From: JAVBLV01 sp031553195
GTDB taxonomy: Bacteria > Bacteroidota > Bacteroidia > Bacteroidales > P3
Direction of reading: 5' to 3'
Assembly (NCBI GenBank): GCA_031553195.1
Contig: JAVBLV010000067.1
Location: 1-27,523 of the forward strand
Length of the DNA: 27,523 bases
A program made the position numbers and the translations under genes. This document shows positions 1 to 8,138 of this stretch, piece after piece. How positions within the stretch are numbered: the first letter of the stretch is position 1; every line of letters starts with the position of its first letter. The notes beneath the pieces are model-generated. The model searched no databases. It was not told the DNA's origin and saw nothing but the letters and a program-made list of their open reading frames with translations.

Positions 1-1
1 A

Positions 2-118
2 CAGCATTGGTCGATACACGGAGCCAAAAATATGCTCAAACTTAGAACACTTTATATGAACCAACAGTGGTGTAAAGTAATAGATATTGTTAACTCTAAA
101 AGTAAATTGGCTGCTTAA
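2..118 (+). pseudogene. IS transposase, C-terminal fragment (cut by window edge)
   Basis: An open frame enters from the window edge and ends at TAA 116-118. It encodes about 38 residues beginning QHWSIHGAKNMLKLR and ending SKSKLAA. The W-x3-GA-x2-ML-x-LR-x8-W pattern is typical of the extreme C-terminus of several IS transposase families (ISKra4/ISLre2-like endings look similar), but the family cannot be fixed from so short a piece. The same reading frame occurs in inverted orientation at the other end of the window. The gene itself may be intact beyond the edge. Confidence 0.65.
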
Positions 119-140
119 TGCGACATTTTGAAATGCACCC
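3..140 (+). mobile_element. IS terminus (right end), copy 1
   Basis: These 138 bases are a perfect reverse complement of 27386-27523. Identity stops abruptly at GCACCC (position 140), which marks the outer IS boundary. The terminal sequence read inward is GGGTGCATTTCAAAATGTCG. The transposase stop lies 22 bases inside the end. The neighbouring DNA from 141 on is a MITE-like repeat missing its first bases, so the IS appears to have inserted into it. Confidence 0.8.
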
Positions 141-270
141 AATTTTGGATCTAAAAACGCTCTTTTTTACCGGAATTTTTATCAAATAGTTCTACAATTC
201 TTGAAAAATTCCGCCTGTAAACCCGCTATTTTTATCTCTCAAAATCCTTTCCGCAAAAATTTAAACAACC
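141..270 (+). repeat. MITE-like repeat copy A, truncated by IS
   Basis: This matches the copy at 3782-3937 and the inverted copies at 8173-8325 and 15593-15750. Shared core stretches include TCTAAAAA, AATAGTTCTAC, ATTCTTGAAAAAT, CCGCCTG and CGCTATTTTTATCTCTC. The right end, TTTAAACAACCTC, is present. The left terminal inverted repeat (about 20 bases) is missing and is replaced by the IS boundary at 140/141. The rest of the gap to 342 shows no gene. Confidence 0.7.
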
Positions 271-342
271 TCTCAATTCTCAATATCATTCTTTACCAAT
301 ACTGTGAAACAAGTTTCCGGAAAACGGCAAAAGAGATACTCG

Positions 343-1572
343 TTACGTGCCTTTAGGATAGCATAAAAATCTCTTTGTTACCGATTTTGATAAGAAATTA
401 GCATCCAACTGATCCGAAGCCTGACTGATTTCGAGACATTTTCCGCTTTTAAAAAGAATATTTATTTTATCGTCGTCATACAAATTATATGCGTCATTTT
501 GAACATTTCCGGTAAAAATGAAATATTCTGTTTCGGCTTCGTTATAATGGTATTTTTCTTGAAATTGCTTTTTTAGCATGGCAATCCTTTCTTCATTGAA
601 ATCGTCATTCTGGATTTCTATTTTAGGAAGTTTTCTGTCGAGCAGATTTTTTGAAAGTAGAGAGAGTATAGGATCTTCGTGCATTGTCCATAACTTAATA
701 GCGCCCATTATATCATAATCGTCCAACTGGGAAAATTTATCCAACAACTCCTTTTGGTTTGCAGAAGGGAGATAAACTCCATTTCGCCGTAAGAAAAATA
801 ACAACGCGGGAGAAGCCGTCACTTGCTCTCCTCTTTGAAGAAGCTCCTTTGCCCGTTGTATGATTTTTACCAACAACTGGTCGGCGGCTATTACCGTTTT
901 ATGCAAATAAACTTGCCAATACATTAACCGGCGCGAAATAATAAATTTTTCTATGGAATAAATGCCTTTTTCATCAACAACCAATTCATCATTATGTACA
1001 GCCAACATTTTCAAAATTCGCTCGGTTCCGATAACGCCTTCCGAAACGCCGGTAAAAAAACTGTCGCGGGTAAGATAATCCAATCTATCGATATCCAGTT
1101 GACTGGAAATTAATTGATGTAAAACCTTCTTATGATACTGATTCCTGAAAATCTTAAGAGCCAATTCTATTTGTCCGTCGAAAACAGAATTAAATTCCTG
1201 CATAAACCATTCCGAAAGTTGTTCATGAGGAATGCCTTCCGTAAATATGTTTTCCAGGGAATGAGAATAGGGCCCATGACCCACATCGTGTAACAAAATA
1301 GCGGTTGTCGTAGCCAAACGCTCTTCTTCGGTTATCTCGTACCCTTTTGTTTTTAAAGTTTCTAATGCTTGTTGCAATAAAAACATAGAACCTAATGCAT
1401 GGCTAAAACGCGTATGGATAGCGCCAGGATAGACGAAGTAAGATAGACCCAGTTGTTTAATTCTTCTAAGACGTTGAAAATAAGAATGCTCTATAATATC
1501 AAATATCAAATCGTCAGTAATGGATATAAATCCATATACAGGATCGTTAATAATTTTTCGTTTATTGGCCAT
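343..1572 (-). CDS. HD-domain phosphohydrolase (dGTPase-like, COG1078 type)
   Basis: The 409-residue protein has a metal-dependent HD phosphohydrolase core. An HTRFSHALG segment holds H53 and H58, LLHDVGHGPYSH holds H95-D96 plus H99 and H104, and LDIDRLDYLTRD at 159-170 supplies the distal Asp ligand region. This arrangement is that of COG1078 proteins related to dNTP triphosphohydrolases. The true substrate of this Bacteroidetes branch is not known to me. It is probably cytoplasmic, with no signal peptide or membrane segment. The ATG at 1572 is 43 bases after the stop of the acyltransferase gene on the same strand, so the two may be cotranscribed. In many Bacteroidales this gene lies upstream of lpxD. 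Here its 3' side runs into a MITE-like repeat and an IS end. Confidence 0.85.
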   Translation of the reverse strand: MANKRKIINDPVYGFISITDDLIFDIIEHSYFQRLRRIKQLGLSYFVYPGAIHTRFSHALGSMFLLQQALETLKTKGYEITEEERLATTTAILLHDVGHGPYSHSLENIFTEGIPHEQLSEWFMQEFNSVFDGQIELALKIFRNQYHKKVLHQLISSQLDIDRLDYLTRDSFFTGVSEGVIGTERILKMLAVHNDELVVDEKGIYSIEKFIISRRLMYWQVYLHKTVIAADQLLVKIIQRAKELLQRGEQVTASPALLFFLRRNGVYLPSANQKELLDKFSQLDDYDIMGAIKLWTMHEDPILSLLSKNLLDRKLPKIEIQNDDFNEERIAMLKKQFQEKYHYNEAETEYFIFTGNVQNDAYNLYDDDKINILFKSGKCLEISQASDQLDANFLSKSVTKRFLCYPKGT

Positions 1573-1615
1573 ATAAGGTAGTTCGTAATGAGTAACTAAT
1601 AATGGGAAATCAATT

Positions 1616-2182
1616 TTATTCCTTTTCTCGGTACATTTTACTTAGATTGAAATTATCGGGATATTTGGCGCCGACGTTCATATAAAATGCTTCCATTTTT
1701 TTCAGATCTTCTTCATAATTTCCCGTTGGATAAATAATGGGCCCCACTCCCGCTTCTTTTTTCTCATAATCGACAAAAGCCATTACAATCGGCACATTGG
1801 CTTTTAAAGCAATTTCGTAAAATCCTTTTTTCCATCTGTGCGTCAAATGACGGGTAGCTTCCGGCGTAATAACAATGGTAAGCTTTTTCGATTTCCGGAA
1901 CATTTCTACAGCCGTTTCAACCAAATTGTTCCGTTTACCCCTGTCTACAGGAATGCCTCCTAATTTTTTAAGAAGTCCCCCAAACGGAAACGAAAAGAAT
2001 TCTTTTTTAATCAGAAATTTGGCGTTAAGTTGTAAAACCCAAAGTCCCAAACGTCCCCAAACAAAATCCCAAACCGAGGTATGAGGAGCGACCGCCATCA
2101 CACATTTTTGCATCTCCTTAGTACTTTCGCCGATAAAACGCCAACCACATATTTTGAAAACGAATAACGATATTGCCCTCAT
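1616..2182 (-). CDS. PlsC-type 1-acylglycerol-3-phosphate acyltransferase family protein
   Basis: This is a 188-residue lysophospholipid acyltransferase-like protein. The catalytic H-x4-D motif is HTSVWD, followed by GGIPVDRGKR (acceptor-binding motif) and ITPEATR (motif III-like), in the usual order. An N-terminal hydrophobic stretch (ISLFVFKICGW) suggests membrane association. The likely role is phospholipid or ornithine-lipid acylation, with the substrate inferred only from family. The open frame extends upstream to a TTG at 2245, but the ATG at 2180-2182 has AAGGAA about 9 bases upstream and gives the normal N-terminus of this short family, so I chose it. It is followed 43 bases later by the HD gene. 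Confidence 0.8.
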   Translation of the reverse strand: MRAISLFVFKICGWRFIGESTKEMQKCVMAVAPHTSVWDFVWGRLGLWVLQLNAKFLIKKEFFSFPFGGLLKKLGGIPVDRGKRNNLVETAVEMFRKSKKLTIVITPEATRHLTHRWKKGFYEIALKANVPIVMAFVDYEKKEAGVGPIIYPTGNYEEDLKKMEAFYMNVGAKYPDNFNLSKMYREKE

Positions 2183-2245
2183 TGTAGTATTCCTTGTATA
2201 CGAAAAACGGAAAGTCGAAAACCGGCAAATCAAACCTTGTTCCAA

Positions 2246-2404
2246 CTTTCCATTCTTATTTATTATTTATGATAATTATCCATAATATTGCCCCTAGCCT
2301 TTAAAAACCAGCTCCATTACTAAATCCCCTAAAGGGAGGTTCGGGGAAACCATTTTTTTTGAATTGGCCCCCTCCCGGAATTGGGGGCAAAAAGACGGAT
2401 GATT
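2246..2404. repeat. Intergenic GC-rich hairpin pair downstream of ackA
   Basis: This gap contains two inverted repeats made of C and G runs. CCCCT-AAAGGGAGG lies around 2326-2340, and GCCCCC (2367-2372) pairs with GGGGGC (2383-2388). Similar C-run/G-run hairpins recur at 5631, 14901 and 22961. On the ackA strand the second hairpin is not followed by a T run, so intrinsic termination is only possible, not shown. Confidence 0.4.
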
Positions 2405-3604
2405 TTATTTTACTATTTGATATGTATCCGTAGCAATTACTAATTCTTCGTTAGTGGTAATAACCATAACCGCCGCTTTAGAACTGGGTTTAGAAATAAC
2501 AGCGTCTTTACCTCTAAGACCGTCGTTGGCGCTTTTATCAAATTCAACGCCTAAGAATTCCAATCCATTACAAATCATTTCGCGTTGAAGTATGCCGTTT
2601 TCGCCAATACCGCCTGTAAACAGAATAATATCAACGCCGCCCATAGCGGCCGCATAAGCTCCTATATATTTTTTCACCCTGTATGCGAACACTTCTAAGG
2701 CATAAGTCGCGCGTTTATTTCCTTTTGCGTGTTCGGTTTCTATATCTCTCATATCGGCGCTAATGCCGGATATGCCTTGAAGTCCCGATTTCTTATTAAT
2801 TAAATTATTCATGCCTTTATAATCGAGCGATTCTTTCTCGGCAATATAAAGCAAAGCCCCTAAATCCAAGTCGCCGCAACGGGTTCCCATTACCAAGCCT
2901 TCCACAGGCGTGAAACCCATCGAAGTGTCGACAGAATGTCCGTTTTTAATTGCAGCAATAGAAGCGCCGTTGCCTAAATGGCAACTGATAATTTTTAAAT
3001 TTTTCCAGTCTTTACCTAGTATCTGAGCCGCTTTGGGAGCCACAAACTTATGACTCGTTCCATGAAATCCATAACGGCGGATTCTGTTTTTTTCATAACA
3101 TTCATAAGGAATCGCATATAAATAAGCTTCCTCCGGCATCGTTTGATGAAAAGACGTATCAAAAACGGCTACCTGTTTAATTCCAGGAATTAGTTTTTCC
3201 ATAGCCAGAATACCTTCCAGATTTGCAGGGTTATGTAAAGGCGCCAATTCGCATAGCTCTTTAATAGCCGTTTTTACATTCTCGGTAATCAAAGCGCTTT
3301 CTTTAAAAGTTTCGCCGCCATGCGCCACGCGATGCCCGCAAGCTGAAATTTCTTTTATGTCGGAAATAACGCCAATGTTCTTATCTGTCAAAGCGTTCAA
3401 AACCAAATCGATTCCTTTTGTATGATTGGGAATGGGCGTTTGTACATAATGTTTATCTTTGTCTTTGGGACGATGTGTGAATTCTCCCATTTCCAATCCT
3501 ATACGTTCTACCAATCCTTTTGCTAAAACATCCGAGTTGTTTTGCATATCAACCAATTGATACTTAATCGATGAACTTCCGCAGTTCAAAACTAAAACTT
3601 TCAT
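2405..3604 (-). CDS. ackA: Acetate kinase
   Basis: This 399-residue protein is the normal length for acetate kinase, which interconverts acetyl phosphate + ADP and acetate + ATP in the cytoplasm. The ASKHA-fold signatures are clear: NCGSSSIKYQL at the N-terminus, RYGFHGTSH, HLGNGAS, DTSMGFTPVEG, GTRCGDLD and FTGGIGEN. The ATG at 3604 is preceded by GGAAAA. A Bacteroidetes-type -7 box lies about 130 bases upstream. The usual partner gene, phosphotransacetylase (pta), commonly adjacent to ackA, is not next to it. Upstream lie only repeats and a gene-poor stretch, so acetyl phosphate must come from a pta elsewhere. Confidence 0.96.
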   Translation of the reverse strand: MKVLVLNCGSSSIKYQLVDMQNNSDVLAKGLVERIGLEMGEFTHRPKDKDKHYVQTPIPNHTKGIDLVLNALTDKNIGVISDIKEISACGHRVAHGGETFKESALITENVKTAIKELCELAPLHNPANLEGILAMEKLIPGIKQVAVFDTSFHQTMPEEAYLYAIPYECYEKNRIRRYGFHGTSHKFVAPKAAQILGKDWKNLKIISCHLGNGASIAAIKNGHSVDTSMGFTPVEGLVMGTRCGDLDLGALLYIAEKESLDYKGMNNLINKKSGLQGISGISADMRDIETEHAKGNKRATYALEVFAYRVKKYIGAYAAAMGGVDIILFTGGIGENGILQREMICNGLEFLGVEFDKSANDGLRGKDAVISKPSSKAAVMVITTNEELVIATDTYQIVK

Positions 3605-3731
3605 TTTTCCAGCTTGTTTTTATGTGTTAATTTTAAATTTGAATCAGATACTCTCCGCATACCTCGATTATCAGCAAATACAAGTGTATAACAAACTGAT
3701 TAAAAGAAATTTGCGATTAATAATAATTAGG

Positions 3732-3739
3732 CAAAGTTA
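3732..3739 (-). promoter_or_regulatory. Putative -7 promoter box for ackA (TAACTTTG)
   Basis: The minus strand reads TAACTTTG, an exact match to the Bacteroidetes TAnnTTTG -7 element, with a T-rich TTTTC about 20 bases further upstream in the -33 position. A start near 3726 would give ackA a leader of roughly 120 bases. Confidence 0.55.
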
Positions 3740-3781
3740 CTACAATTAAATGGAATGGAAAAATAATTATCATCGTAAGGG

Positions 3782-3937
3782 GTCGTCTAAAAATTTTTCT
3801 ATGAAGTATTTTGAATCTAAAAATGCTCTTTTTTGTGGAATTTTCACCAAATAGCTCTACTATTCTTGAAAAATCCCGCCTGCAAACTCGCTATTTTTAT
3901 CTCTCAAAATCTGTTCCTTAAAAATTCAGACAACCTC
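3782..3937 (+). repeat. MITE-like repeat copy B
   Basis: This is a full-length copy of about 156 bases. Its left end, GTCGTCTAAAAATTTTTC, and right end, ATTCAGACAACCTC, are imperfect terminal inverted repeats of each other. The internal sequence matches copies A, C and D. No coding capacity. The 22-bp tandem array starts immediately after its right end. Confidence 0.75.
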
Positions 3938-3939
3938 AC

Positions 3940-4101
3940 AGGTTTCAGGTAAAACCTCCTCAGGTTTCGGACAAAACCTCCTCAGGTTTCAGGTAAAACC
4001 TCCTCAGGTTTCGGACAAAACCTCCTCAGGTTTCAGGTAAAACCTCCTCAGGTTTTAGGTAAAACCTCCTCAGGTTTTAGGTAAAACATGAATAGGTTTT
4101 T
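3940..4101 (+). repeat. 22-bp tandem repeat array (7 units plus a partial)
   Basis: Units begin at 3940, 3962, 3984, 4006, 4028, 4050 and 4072, with a partial one at 4094. Each unit contains AGGTTTCAGGTAAAACCT, which can fold on itself (AGGTTT with AAACCT), followed by CCTC. Units 1, 3 and 5 are identical. Units 2 and 4 share the variant core TTTCGGACAAAA, giving a 44-bp higher-order period. Units 6 and 7 carry TTTTAGG and unit 7 decays at its end. No reading frame is evident. Confidence 0.92.
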
Positions 4102-4718
4102 AAGAATCAATGAATAATCCCTATGGAGCGCCAAAATATTTAAGTAAAAATATCAAAAGTCAAAAGAGGATGAGTAAGGGAATAACGGCCTACGATAGAT
4201 AGCGTCAAGTTGCCTATTCTTGCTGAATTGCAAAAAAAATATATAACTTGCAGGTCATCCTCAAGCAAGTAGTCCATCTTTTGATTTGAGTGAAAGTCAA
4301 CTCAGCGGCAAAAGAAAGATTACAATGCATGTCTATTACATTCTTACCATTACGATAGAGACATTAAAAATTATCTCCACTTGTTTTTTACGCTGATCCA
4401 AAAATTTACTAAATTATGCGTGTTGCTAACTCGCCCTAATTGGAAGGATTGTAAATTATTTATTACTCTTGTGGGTAAAATATTTACAGACCAATGTGTA
4501 ATATATTTCCTTGGCAAGGTAGTATTTCCTTTGTATTTCGTGTCTAGTAATTGATTGATTCGTGGAAACGATAAATGCCCATTGTCTATCTGGGTATTTA
4601 TGCGGAATCGAAAAAATCGTTTACAAATTTAGCGAGGTTTCTTATTCAGCAAAATAGATATAGAAAATTCACACAACACAGATAAATAAATATAAATCGT
4701 AAACAACACAAATCCTAA

Positions 4719-5105
4719 ATGAAAACAATAAATATGATGATTATGTTTTTCATTACAATTTTAATATTTACAAACTGTAATGAGCGAGAAACAAAAAAGC
4801 AAAATGAAAAATTTACTGGAATTTGGACAGGTTATTCAATTGATCTGAAAACAGGTGAAAAAATGTGGCCTATGACAATGGAATTTACTAATGAGGGACG
4901 GGTAAATTATATTTTCAATCCGAAAACGAACATGCAGTATGGATTTAGTCAATCTTATAGAGTTGAAGGCAATTATCTGTATTTAAAAGATTTAGAAAGA
5001 GAAAAAAAGGTAAAATTCCAAATAGATGAAAATAAATTAATTATCATAATAGACAAAATAGTAAATGAATTTGTAAAGCAGGAAGTAGAAATTAGGAACA
5101 AATAA
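4719..5105 (+). CDS. Small lipoprotein, lipocalin-like, function unknown
   Basis: A 128-residue protein with a short hydrophobic signal (residues 3-18) and a lipobox-like IFTNC, placing the lipidated Cys at about residue 20, so it is probably anchored in the periplasm or outer membrane. After a charged linker the mature part begins FTGIWTGYSI and continues with alternating strands (TMEFTNEGRVNYIFN, YRVEGNYLYL, KVKFQIDENKLIII). This resembles small lipocalin-like Bacteroidetes lipoproteins that start with a GxW motif, but no specific family is certain. It stands alone between repeat-rich gaps and is notably AT-rich, so it may be a recent acquisition. The gene to its right is convergent. Confidence 0.65.
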   Translation: MKTINMMIMFFITILIFTNCNERETKKQNEKFTGIWTGYSIDLKTGEKMWPMTMEFTNEGRVNYIFNPKTNMQYGFSQSYRVEGNYLYLKDLEREKKVKFQIDENKLIIIIDKIVNEFVKQEVEIRNK

Positions 5106-5502
5106 GAAAAGAACATATGTTTTAAAGAAAAGAATTAATCATGCAAACAGAATATTTATAGCGATTTATCTGTCTGTCTTTGTTCTTGATGGGAGTTGTC
5201 GGATCCAACAATCCTGTTCCTCGATAAATGATTGGGGTTATAAAATCAACTGTTTGTGTTAGAAAAAATGTGAACGACTTTTGTTTTCTTATTTTTGCAA
5301 AAAACCAATGTATAAATTTTCTTGTTTTTAGCGCGCCGTACATTACATAAAGCTACCTGTTTAAATATTTCAGACCATTTAGATTGTCTAGATTAGCGTT
5401 AAAATTTAAAACGCCTATTAGCATATAAATGTAATTATTTTGGGAATAACATGGCTGTTTTACAAGCTTAAAAGAACTTTATACTAATATGAAATTTCTA
5501 TG

Positions 5503-5567
5503 AATTGGCCACTTTGCCAATACGAATGATTGAAAATTGTAAATCAACAAAATATAAATTTTAAACA
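5503..5567 (+). repeat. REP-like intergenic element, diverged unit
   Basis: This stretch contains TTGGC-CACTT-TGCCAA, a small hairpin, followed by TACGAATGATTGAAA. That matches the hairpin plus TGCGAATGATTAAA of the neighbouring full unit (5568-5676), but the stem bases differ. It ends with ATAAATTTTAAACAG, the same junction that ends the next unit. Confidence 0.45.
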
Positions 5568-5676
5568 GATGAAATAATCATGAGCCATTGGCGTTCCAAT
5601 GCGAATGATTAAAGGCGCGCGTCAGCCAAGTCTCCCCTTGGGGGAGATTTAGAGGGGCTTATAAATTTTAAACAGA
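5568..5676 (+). repeat. REP-like intergenic element, unit 1
   Basis: The unit reads ATGAAATAATCATGAGCC, then hairpin CATTGG-CGTT-CCAATG, then CGAATGATTAAAGGC, GCGTCAGCCAAG, then hairpin TCTCCCC-TTG-GGGGAGA, and ends AGAGGGGCTTATAAATTTT. Two more copies lie at 14805-15066. It sits just past the 3' end of the glycosyltransferase operon and could end or stabilise its transcript. Confidence 0.75.
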
Positions 5677-5696
5677 TAAAAAGTGATTAAACTATG

Positions 5697-7358
5697 TTAG
5701 TTGTTTTCGATTGGAGCATTTACGCTAGCGTTCTTGTTTTCTTTTAACTTTTCTATTGCCTTTTGTTTATTAAAAGCAAAGAGATAGGTGTCGGGGTTAG
5801 GTAAATGCATAACGATATCAAATAAATCAGGATACGCTTGTATAGCAGGATATAAATACCTTACGGTTGAAGAGTAGCCTAATTGTTCGAGCACAACATA
5901 ATCCGTCTTGGACTCTATAAGTTTTTCTATTAGCAAACGCGAGTCCTGCGTCCAATCATAGCTTGAAACAAAAGTTTTAGAAAAAACATAGAAAAGGGAA
6001 GGTTTCCGGGAACAAACAACTTTATTTTTAAATTCAGGTTTATTCATTTGTTCTGCAATATAAAAAAAGTTTTTATAGTTTGGCGGAAAGGGTTGTTGAT
6101 TTTGTATGCGTTCCTGTTTTAGCCGAGGGAAGGCAAAAAAGCATAATACTAAAAGAAACAAAGGAGAAAATTTCCATTGAATATTTACTTTCTGTAATAC
6201 CCAACAAATGATTGCATAAAGTCCGACAATAAGCCCAAGTTCAAGAAATGGTAGAAGTGTTGTTATATATCTGTTGCCGCTAGGCGCATTCCAAGAAAAC
6301 AGAATAGCCAATACCGCCGCAGCGTATCCTAATAAAAACCAACGATATTTCTTGAATTGCCAAAATCCAATGCTAATAACTGCAACCAAAGCAATACCTA
6401 AAATCCAATTCGAAAGATCTGCGGGCACATCAAAATCAATTGTTCGATAAGGCGGTATAGAACTGGGTAACGCTTTTGATATCAGCATTGATAATGTCTC
6501 AAATCCTCTGGAAATAAACCCGCCAACAGTTACCATTCCTTCTTCTGGTCGCCATGGGTTTACCCAAAGGGTTTGAGCAATATAGCGGTTCCCCTCAATA
6601 CCAGCCATAGAGTTTCTTATACTCCAAGGTAACGAACAAAGAATAAAACCGCCTAAAAACCCAAGGCTTTGACGCCATTTTTTATTGAAAAGGAAATAAA
6701 CAATAATGCCTATAGCTAAAGTAATACCCTGTGTTCTGATGAGTGTAGCGTAAGTTGCAACAAGTATTAACAGATAGAAATATTTATCTTTATAAAAAGG
6801 CTTTTCATCTTTTATAAGAGATAATAAGTATAAAGCAATGACAGAGAAGAGAAGATAGGACATCTCGCTCATCATCATGGTGGCAAAACGTAAAACAAAG
6901 ACGTTCAATAATACAATTGTAGAGACGACAAACGCCAGTAAAGGGGATTTGCCGACTCTTGTCATCCAATAAAAAATGAGCATTGAGGATAATAATAAAA
7001 ATATGCCATTCAATATTTTTTGCGGAATTATGCTATCGGTAAAAAGCATAATAGGAGTCATTAATACAGGGTAGCCCGGAGGATAGATATTTGTTTTTGG
7101 CGTATCTATGCTACTTATATCTGAATAACCATGCCCCGTCACAATACTTCGAGCAAAAGTGTAATAAAAACAGTTATCCCCATTTAAGTCTAACTTTTTA
7201 TTAAATGTGTATGAAAAACTAATAATAAATACAATGAGTATTCCAAGGAGGTAAAACCAATTCTTGAAAAAAAAGCGGGAAGTATCTTTTGTTGCCCCTT
7301 GTGCAGTTTTTATTTGTATAGATGCTTGTTTACCTTTGGTTTTGATTTTGTTTTGCAT
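5697..7358 (-). CDS. GT-C membrane glycosyltransferase (GT39/ArnT-like)
   Basis: This 553-residue polytopic protein has about ten hydrophobic segments, the first at about residues 33-51, followed by a soluble C-terminal part. The first extracytoplasmic loop contains NGDN (D61), placed like the catalytic Asp of GT-C enzymes, followed by FYYTFARSIVTGHGY and YPPGYP (92-97), the typical loop of PMT/ArnT-like transferases. The family moves a sugar from a polyprenyl-phosphate carrier to a protein, lipid or glycan outside the inner membrane. Acceptor and sugar cannot be read from sequence. The gene lies 18 bases after the GT2 gene on the same strand, and the pairing of a polyprenyl-phosphate sugar synthase with a GT-C enzyme suggests the two act in sequence. 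Confidence 0.8.
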   Translation of the reverse strand: MQNKIKTKGKQASIQIKTAQGATKDTSRFFFKNWFYLLGILIVFIISFSYTFNKKLDLNGDNCFYYTFARSIVTGHGYSDISSIDTPKTNIYPPGYPVLMTPIMLFTDSIIPQKILNGIFLLLSSMLIFYWMTRVGKSPLLAFVVSTIVLLNVFVLRFATMMMSEMSYLLFSVIALYLLSLIKDEKPFYKDKYFYLLILVATYATLIRTQGITLAIGIIVYFLFNKKWRQSLGFLGGFILCSLPWSIRNSMAGIEGNRYIAQTLWVNPWRPEEGMVTVGGFISRGFETLSMLISKALPSSIPPYRTIDFDVPADLSNWILGIALVAVISIGFWQFKKYRWFLLGYAAAVLAILFSWNAPSGNRYITTLLPFLELGLIVGLYAIICWVLQKVNIQWKFSPLFLLVLCFFAFPRLKQERIQNQQPFPPNYKNFFYIAEQMNKPEFKNKVVCSRKPSLFYVFSKTFVSSYDWTQDSRLLIEKLIESKTDYVVLEQLGYSSTVRYLYPAIQAYPDLFDIVMHLPNPDTYLFAFNKQKAIEKLKENKNASVNAPIENN

Positions 7359-7376
7359 ACTAAAGCAGGATAAGTT

Positions 7377-8096
7377 TTAATTAGAAAATCTATACCTTAT
7401 GAGCGTCCAAATGGCTTCAACCCCATCTGTCCATTTTATTTTCTTTCCTTCACTAATAGAGCGTGGATAATATTCAATAGGGAGTTCTTTTATTTTAATC
7501 CCTTTTTTTGCAACTTTTGCCGTTACCTCTGGACAGAATTCAAATCCATTACATTTTAAAGGGATAGACTTTAAAAAATCAGTCTTAAACATTTTGTAGC
7601 AGGTGGGTTCGTCAGTTAGTTTTTGGCAAAACAAAATATTGGTGACAAACGTTACCAATCTCCCGCCTAAATAGAAAGTCTGGTAAGAATGTTTATTCTC
7701 TTTCTTTAAAAAACGCGATCCGTAAATAACTTGCAAGTCCTCTTTCAGCATTTTTTCCAATAAAGGATTGTAGTCTTCAGGATCGTATTCAAGATCTGCA
7801 TCTTGTACGATCACAAAATCTCCTTTTACAAATTCAATTCCTTTTCGTAATGCAGCGCCTTTCCCTTTGTTTACAGGTTGATTTACTAATAAAATATTAT
7901 CGTTGGCATGTTCCTGGATATAAGATTCTATCATTTTCTGAGTGTTATCTTTTGAACAATCATTTACAATGATAATTTCTTTGGAAATATTATTAATTAA
8001 ATTCACTGCCAATATCTTATCCAAAATGAGGCGGATAGTTTTTTCTTCGTTGTATGCAGGAATAATAACAGATAAGGTTTTGTTTTTAAGTATCAC
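7377..8096 (-). CDS. GT2 glycosyltransferase, polyprenyl-phosphate mannose/glucose synthase-like
   Basis: This 239-residue GT-A fold enzyme resembles dolichyl-phosphate mannosyltransferase (DPM1). It has the N-terminal SVIIPAYNEE motif (9-18), IIVNDCSKDNT, VNKGKGAALRKG and the DxD-type QDADLEYDP (D99, D101). No C-terminal membrane helices are present, as in the short soluble class. The expected reaction is transfer of a sugar from a nucleotide sugar to polyprenyl phosphate at the cytoplasmic face. The start used is GTG 8094-8096. An ATG overlaps it two bases upstream but is out of frame and hits TGA at once. A strong -7 promoter box sits about 45 bases upstream. It is the first gene of a likely two-gene operon. 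Confidence 0.85.
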   Translation of the reverse strand: MILKNKTLSVIIPAYNEEKTIRLILDKILAVNLINNISKEIIIVNDCSKDNTQKMIESYIQEHANDNILLVNQPVNKGKGAALRKGIEFVKGDFVIVQDADLEYDPEDYNPLLEKMLKEDLQVIYGSRFLKKENKHSYQTFYLGGRLVTFVTNILFCQKLTDEPTCYKMFKTDFLKSIPLKCNGFEFCPEVTAKVAKKGIKIKELPIEYYPRSISEGKKIKWTDGVEAIWTLIRYRFSN

Positions 8097-8138
8097 ATTT
8101 TAGAACTTTAAGAGTCAACACTGATTACCTTGTAAATA

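Larger units (their letters stand above)
3605..4718. other. Gene-poor intergenic region
   Basis: This 1.1 kb stretch holds the ackA leader and promoter (to about 3760), MITE-like copy B (3782-3937) and the 22-bp tandem array (3940-4101). From about 4105 to 4718 I see no gene, only AT-rich DNA with frequent stops. The one longer open frame (4294-4554, plus) has no ATG before most of its length and no recognisable motif. Confidence 0.6.
5106..5696. other. Intergenic region between convergent genes
   Basis: No convincing gene is seen. The minus-strand open frame 5122-5343 has no recognisable domain. The right-hand part from about 5503 is REP-like repeat. The stretch 5344-5500 is plain AT-rich DNA. 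Confidence 0.55.

Noticed and set aside
1875..2084. Plus-strand open frame opposite the acyltransferase gene
   Set aside because: It is a shadow of the minus-strand coding sequence with no motif of its own.
2183..2245. N-terminal extension of the acyltransferase from a TTG codon
   Set aside because: The extension is not typical of the family, and the ATG at 2180-2182 has an AAGGAA motif in a good position.
3940..4101. Possible CRISPR array
   Set aside because: Units are 22 bases and directly adjoining with no variable spacers, and no cas genes are nearby; it is a simple tandem repeat.
4294..4554. Plus-strand open frame of about 86 codons in the gap before the lipoprotein gene
   Set aside because: It has no ATG near its start, is Cys/Phe/Leu-rich without any motif, and is expected by chance in AT-rich DNA.
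5122..5343. Minus-strand open frame of 73 residues
   Set aside because: No recognisable domain, no clear start signal and atypical residue mix; it lies in a repeat-rich gap and is probably chance.
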